A stretch of DNA of 8,124 nucleotides from positions 1 through 8,124 of the forward strand of contig NZ_JAHZAA010000048.1 in the NCBI RefSeq assembly GCF_019424165.1. The letters run 5' to 3'. The stretch is from Desulfovibrio sp. GTDB lineage: Bacteria; Desulfobacterota; Desulfovibrionia; Desulfovibrionales; Desulfovibrionaceae. Shown here piece by piece: positions 5,107-8,124 of this stretch; within the stretch, counting starts at the first letter, position 1; each line of letters opens with the position of its first letter. The position numbers and the translations under genes were made by a program. The notes under the pieces were generated by a model. It had not been told where the DNA came from and did not search any database. It saw only the letters and a list, made by a program, of their open reading frames with translations.

Positions 5107-6252
5107 TCAGTCCCCCTGAGGCATGTCCCGGTTGGGGTGCATATGCCAGATGTCGCAAGGGCATACTGCCGCGCAGATGCCGCAACCTGTGCAGCGCCTG
5201 GAATCGGCCATGTAGTCAAAACTTTCTTCTGTCTGTTTGCGCGTGATGGCTTTTTGCGGGCAGGACTTGATGCATATCTTGCAATCACGGCACGCCCCGG
5301 CGCTTGTCAGCGAACGGGCGGGCGAATTATCGAGCGAACAGCGCCCGGCCGATCCAAAGTTTTCCCACACAGGCACGCGCAGGCGATACTCCCCTACGGC
5401 AACAAGCCCGTTAACGGCAAAATCATCCGGGGCCACGTCACTGAAAATACCATTTTCAATCCACTCCCCGGCGCGGAATTGCGTCATGCAAAAAGCGCCT
5501 TCGCACCCATGCTGTTCCTGGGGCAATGGAATAATTTTTTGCCAGTGTTTCCATACGGAAAGCTCTTTGCGCAAGCGCGGCCTGTCAATAGCGGATAAAA
5601 ACGCCTCCAGACCTGCATCCAGCCACGCAATATCGTCGTCAGTCAACGCACACACGCAGACATCAGGAGGAAGGCTGCTCACAGGGCCACGAAAATACAC
5701 AACCCCGCCCACCATGCCCACACAGGGTCTTTCACCAAGAATGGACGGCATGGTCTGGCTTTCGTAGCCGCAAACCACCGCCTTGCCGCCTCCCATAAAT
5801 TCAAAGGAAAAGCTGCCCACGCTTTTGAGCACCCATAATTCCGGCGGCTCATACATGGGGTCGTGCTTCATAAGCGATCCGGAGCGCGCGCCAGCGCGCC
5901 CGCCAATATAAATTGCTCCCGCAGCCGCGCAATGCCCCGCGGTATCGCCCGCATCACCACGCACAGTAATGCGCCCGCCCGCGTTGAGCCAGCCGACGTC
6001 AGCAGAAGCCGAACCTTCAACCAGCACTTCCGTATCCGGCAGACACATAGATCCCACACGCTGCCCGGGGTTGCTCACGGTAAACATGAGCTTTTTGCCA
6101 TCCCTGTTCCATAAGGGACCGCCTATATCGTGCTGGCCCGAAGCCTTTATGTGAAAAACGGTCTCTCCCCTGTCAACGGCAGCTTCAATAGCCAGCAACA
6201 GATCCTGGGTGGACATGCGTTCATGATTGTGCAGCGTATTCATTCGCAGCAT
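5107..6252 (-). CDS. Glutamate synthase GXGXG-domain subunit fused to a two-cluster ferredoxin domain
   Basis: This 381-residue protein is the third part of a split glutamate synthase. Residues about 15-190 form the GXGXG beta-helix domain that in large-chain GltB links the ammonia-producing and synthase sites. Its glycine-rich repeats include EGSASADVGWLNAGGRITVRGDAGD (79-103) and AAGAIYIGGRAGARSGSLMK (110-129). Residues about 190-315 match nothing I recognise. The C-terminus carries C321-x2-C324-x2-C327-x3-C331-P and C354-x2-C357-x2-C360-x3-C364-P, the pattern for two [4Fe-4S] clusters. GAGG lies 8 bases before the start at 6250-6252, and the gap to the upstream synthase subunit is only 22 bp, so they form an operon. 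Stand-alone GXGXG subunits of archaeal-type glutamate synthases are usually much shorter and lack ferredoxin cysteines. A role in a related enzyme (for example N-methylglutamate synthase) cannot be excluded. No clear terminator follows in the 178 bp before the nitroreductase gene. Confidence 0.88.
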   Translation of the reverse strand: MLRMNTLHNHERMSTQDLLLAIEAAVDRGETVFHIKASGQHDIGGPLWNRDGKKLMFTVSNPGQRVGSMCLPDTEVLVEGSASADVGWLNAGGRITVRGDAGDTAGHCAAAGAIYIGGRAGARSGSLMKHDPMYEPPELWVLKSVGSFSFEFMGGGKAVVCGYESQTMPSILGERPCVGMVGGVVYFRGPVSSLPPDVCVCALTDDDIAWLDAGLEAFLSAIDRPRLRKELSVWKHWQKIIPLPQEQHGCEGAFCMTQFRAGEWIENGIFSDVAPDDFAVNGLVAVGEYRLRVPVWENFGSAGRCSLDNSPARSLTSAGACRDCKICIKSCPQKAITRKQTEESFDYMADSRRCTGCGICAAVCPCDIWHMHPNRDMPQGD

Positions 6253-6274
6253 ACTGTCATCCTCTTGCTAAAAT

Positions 6275-7900
6275 CTAGCAGGCATACTGGATGCCCAGCT
6301 TGTCGGCAACGGCCCTGTCCGTAGTCACCAGTGCGTCTGAGCGCCCCACAGGCATGGAACTGTTGCCCACAGGCGCCAGCAGCTTGCGCAGTTCGGCGTC
6401 AAAGGCCAGCATGTAATCAACAATGCTCTGCGCGCCTCTGTCCACATCCAGACGTTTGACCAGTCGCGGGTCCTGAGTGCAGATGCCGGTGGGGCATTTG
6501 CCCGTATTGCAGGCATTGCAGCGGCCGTGCTCGTTGCCTACGCAGCCGAGTAACTGGATGAGTATCTTGCCTATGATAACCCCGTTGGCTCCAAGACAGA
6601 TCATTTTAAAGGCATCGGCCGCTGCATTGCCCGAAAGGCCAACACCGCCGCCAGCCCATAGGGGAATCTGCCCCTGAAGGCCCTGGGCCACAGCAGCCTG
6701 ATAACAATCGCGCAGCTTGGATACTATGGGGTGGCCCGTATGCTCCAGAGAGACTTCATTGGCTGCACCGGTTCCGCCCTGGATACCGTCAATAAAAAAG
6801 CCGCCGCAAATCCTGTAAGGGTCGCGCAGCAGGTTGTTATACACAGAAACGGATGTGGCGGAAGCCGCGCACTTGATCGCTACAGGAACGCGAAAGCCAA
6901 AAGCAGCGTTGAGAGAAAGGTGCATCTTCTGCACAGACTCTTCAATGGAGTAAAGCCCCTGATGGTTGGGCGGAGAATGCAGCGTGGTTCTGGGTACTCC
7001 GCGTATGGCCTGAATGTGCGGTGCTACCTTGGCCGCAGGCAACAGGCCGCCGTCACCGGGCTTGGCGCCTTGCCCTATTTTTATGAGCACTCCGGCCGGG
7101 TCGGCTTTCATGCGGGGCATGGCCCTGATAATGCGGTTCCAGCCGAAATGCCCCGAAGCTATTTGCAGAATCATGTATTTCAGTTGCGCTGATTCCAGCA
7201 GCTTGCCGGGCATGCCGCCTTCGCCGGAGCACATACGCACGGGCATGCCGCATTTTTCATTGAGATAGGCTGTAGCCAAAGCGATGGCTTCCCATGCCCG
7301 CGTAGACAGCGCCCCGATACTCATATCACTGAATATGGCCGGATAAATCCAGTTTACCGTGGGCGTTCTTCCTTCCAGCACAAGGCTTGTTCCCTCTATT
7401 CTGAGTGGCAGATCCCCCGCAGGCATGACACGGCCCAAAGGGGCGCGCATATCAAAAGTATGTCGTTCTGAATCCAGGGCCGGGTCCGTCATCTGGCTGA
7501 TACGCCCGACGACAATGGCGTCAAGCGTGCGCGGCGTGGCAAGATTGCTGCGCCCGCCGCGCTTTATGGGGCCATGCTCCCGAGCCAGCAGAGCGAAGCG
7601 TTGGTCCATATTGCGCACGGGGCGTATGGCCCCGGTGGGGCAACTTTTTTCGCACATGCCGCATCCCACGCATGCATGGCGGATAGAGGGCTTTTGTTTG
7701 ATAACAAGTGGGACGGCATATTCCTGAGCGGAATCCGGTGTCTTGCGTGACTGGGTACGACGGCGCACCCGCGACGGTTCAATGGCGGCAAAGGTGCAGG
7801 CAGCCACGCAGGAGCCGCACCTGGTGCACAGGTCCGGCCGATAATCTATCTTCCAGCACAGATCATTGACGCTGACATCCTGGGTTTTTACTGATTCCAT
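6275..7900 (-). CDS. gltB: Glutamate synthase FMN/synthase-domain subunit with N-terminal ferredoxin domain
   Basis: This 541-residue protein is the catalytic core of an archaeal-type split glutamate synthase: it would reductively aminate 2-oxoglutarate with ammonia passed from the amidotransferase subunit. Two [4Fe-4S] motifs open it: C25-x2-C28-x2-C31-x3-C35, and C77-x2-C80-x2-C83-x3-C87-P. The FMN-binding TIM barrel spans about 140-480, with SGEGGMPGKL (225-234), KIGQGAKPGDGGLLPAAKV (274-292), the phosphate-binding DGIQGGTGAA (371-380) and PLWAGGGVGLSG (413-424). Near its end C453, C461, C464 and C469 (…CNACNTGKCPTGICTQDPRL) replace the three-cysteine C-x5-C-x4-C cluster site of bacterial GltB. 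The start at 7898-7900 overlaps the end of the amidotransferase gene by 13 bases and has only a weak GGCGG upstream, so coupled translation is likely. The next gene, the GXGXG subunit, follows after 22 bp. Confidence 0.92.
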   Translation of the reverse strand: MESVKTQDVSVNDLCWKIDYRPDLCTRCGSCVAACTFAAIEPSRVRRRTQSRKTPDSAQEYAVPLVIKQKPSIRHACVGCGMCEKSCPTGAIRPVRNMDQRFALLAREHGPIKRGGRSNLATPRTLDAIVVGRISQMTDPALDSERHTFDMRAPLGRVMPAGDLPLRIEGTSLVLEGRTPTVNWIYPAIFSDMSIGALSTRAWEAIALATAYLNEKCGMPVRMCSGEGGMPGKLLESAQLKYMILQIASGHFGWNRIIRAMPRMKADPAGVLIKIGQGAKPGDGGLLPAAKVAPHIQAIRGVPRTTLHSPPNHQGLYSIEESVQKMHLSLNAAFGFRVPVAIKCAASATSVSVYNNLLRDPYRICGGFFIDGIQGGTGAANEVSLEHTGHPIVSKLRDCYQAAVAQGLQGQIPLWAGGGVGLSGNAAADAFKMICLGANGVIIGKILIQLLGCVGNEHGRCNACNTGKCPTGICTQDPRLVKRLDVDRGAQSIVDYMLAFDAELRKLLAPVGNSSMPVGRSDALVTTDRAVADKLGIQYAC

Positions 7901-8124
7901 CGCTGCACCGCCAGATCATTGTCGACTATCACCATCTCCCGCTCATGCGGATAAATATCTTCCGCCACATCACGGTCGGGCAAAATCGCGTTAAGCCCGC
8001 ACACCTCAGAAGCAATGGCCACCATGCCCTTGTGGCGGCCGACAACCACGGGCCGCAATTTTTTTGAGTCGCAGCAGGTCATCATATTACCGTCAGGCAA
8101 AAGGGCGATGATGGCATTGGGACC
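7888..8124 (-). CDS. Glutamate synthase amidotransferase subunit (class II), C-terminal fragment
   Basis: Only the last 78 residues are inside the window; the frame stays open to the right edge, so the start and the N-terminal catalytic cysteine are out of view. The segment GPNAIIAL...DSKKLRPVVVG followed by VAIASEVCGLN matches the end of the class-II glutamine amidotransferase domain of glutamate synthase, where bacterial GltB has GPW...DRNGLRP. It would hydrolyse glutamine and pass ammonia to the synthase subunit encoded next. The stop codon lies 13 bases inside that following gene. The visible part is consistent with a stand-alone subunit, because the protein ends soon after the domain. 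Confidence 0.8.
   Translation of the reverse strand, partial: GPNAIIALLPDGNMMTCCDSKKLRPVVVGRHKGMVAIASEVCGLNAILPDRDVAEDIYPHEREMVIVDNDLAVQRWNQ

Noticed and set aside
5137..6154. Several plus-strand open frames of 60-180 codons opposite the GXGXG subunit gene
   Set aside because: The minus-strand frame has clear domains and cysteine motifs, and the opposite frames are unstructured shadows of it.
6837..6845. TTATACACA match to the DnaA box consensus
   Set aside because: It lies inside the conserved synthase coding region and a single such match is expected by chance at this scale.
1..8124. CRISPR arrays, tRNA/rRNA genes, insertion sequences, toxin-antitoxin or phage-defence modules
   Set aside because: No regularly spaced repeats, RNA gene signatures, transposase-like proteins or paired small genes could be found on either strand.

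Overview
The window looks like a piece of a Gram-negative, anaerobe-type chromosome of moderate G+C. The best guess is a Desulfovibrio-like sulfate reducer. This rests on the split, iron-sulfur-rich glutamate synthase and on general protein flavour; it is an inference, since no rRNA or other phylogenetic marker is present. No insertion sequence, integrase, tRNA, rRNA or CRISPR array is visible. The gene content is largely recognisable, and the less explained signals are in the non-coding stretches.

Layout from left to right. Positions 1-131 hold a perfect AT-rich inverted repeat, a minus-strand terminator and two DnaA-box-like sequences. Next comes a divergent pair: a small flavin-binding protein of the pyridoxamine phosphate oxidase (PPOx/NimA-like) superfamily on the minus strand (132-605), and a MocR-type PLP-binding transcription factor on the plus strand (759-2207). 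The shared 153-bp spacer contains a possible tandem operator. Downstream, in the same direction, lies a complete alkylation-damage adaptive-response cassette: adaA (phosphotriester-repairing regulator), adaB (O6-alkylguanine methyltransferase) and a short alkA (3-methyladenine glycosylase) that overlaps adaB. The same small palindrome, TGCCTKTGGCA, occurs just ahead of both adaA and adaB.

A convergent 292-bp intergenic region with a strong hairpin separates this block from a minus-strand nitroreductase (4419-4928). The rest (5107-8124, minus strand) is a split glutamate synthase operon read right to left. It begins with the C-terminal end of a class-II glutamine amidotransferase subunit, truncated by the window edge. 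The FMN/TIM-barrel synthase subunit follows, with a two-cluster ferredoxin domain at its N-terminus. Last is a GXGXG subunit with another two-cluster ferredoxin domain at its C-terminus.

How they work together: the glt genes would release ammonia from glutamine and transfer it to 2-oxoglutarate, with electrons entering through the many Fe-S clusters. No NAD(P)H/FAD subunit is seen inside the window. The ada cassette senses and repairs methylated DNA. The PPOx protein and the nitroreductase are both FMN-type redox proteins of unknown substrate. The MocR protein probably controls the divergent PPOx gene, and possibly, by read-through, contributes to ada transcription.
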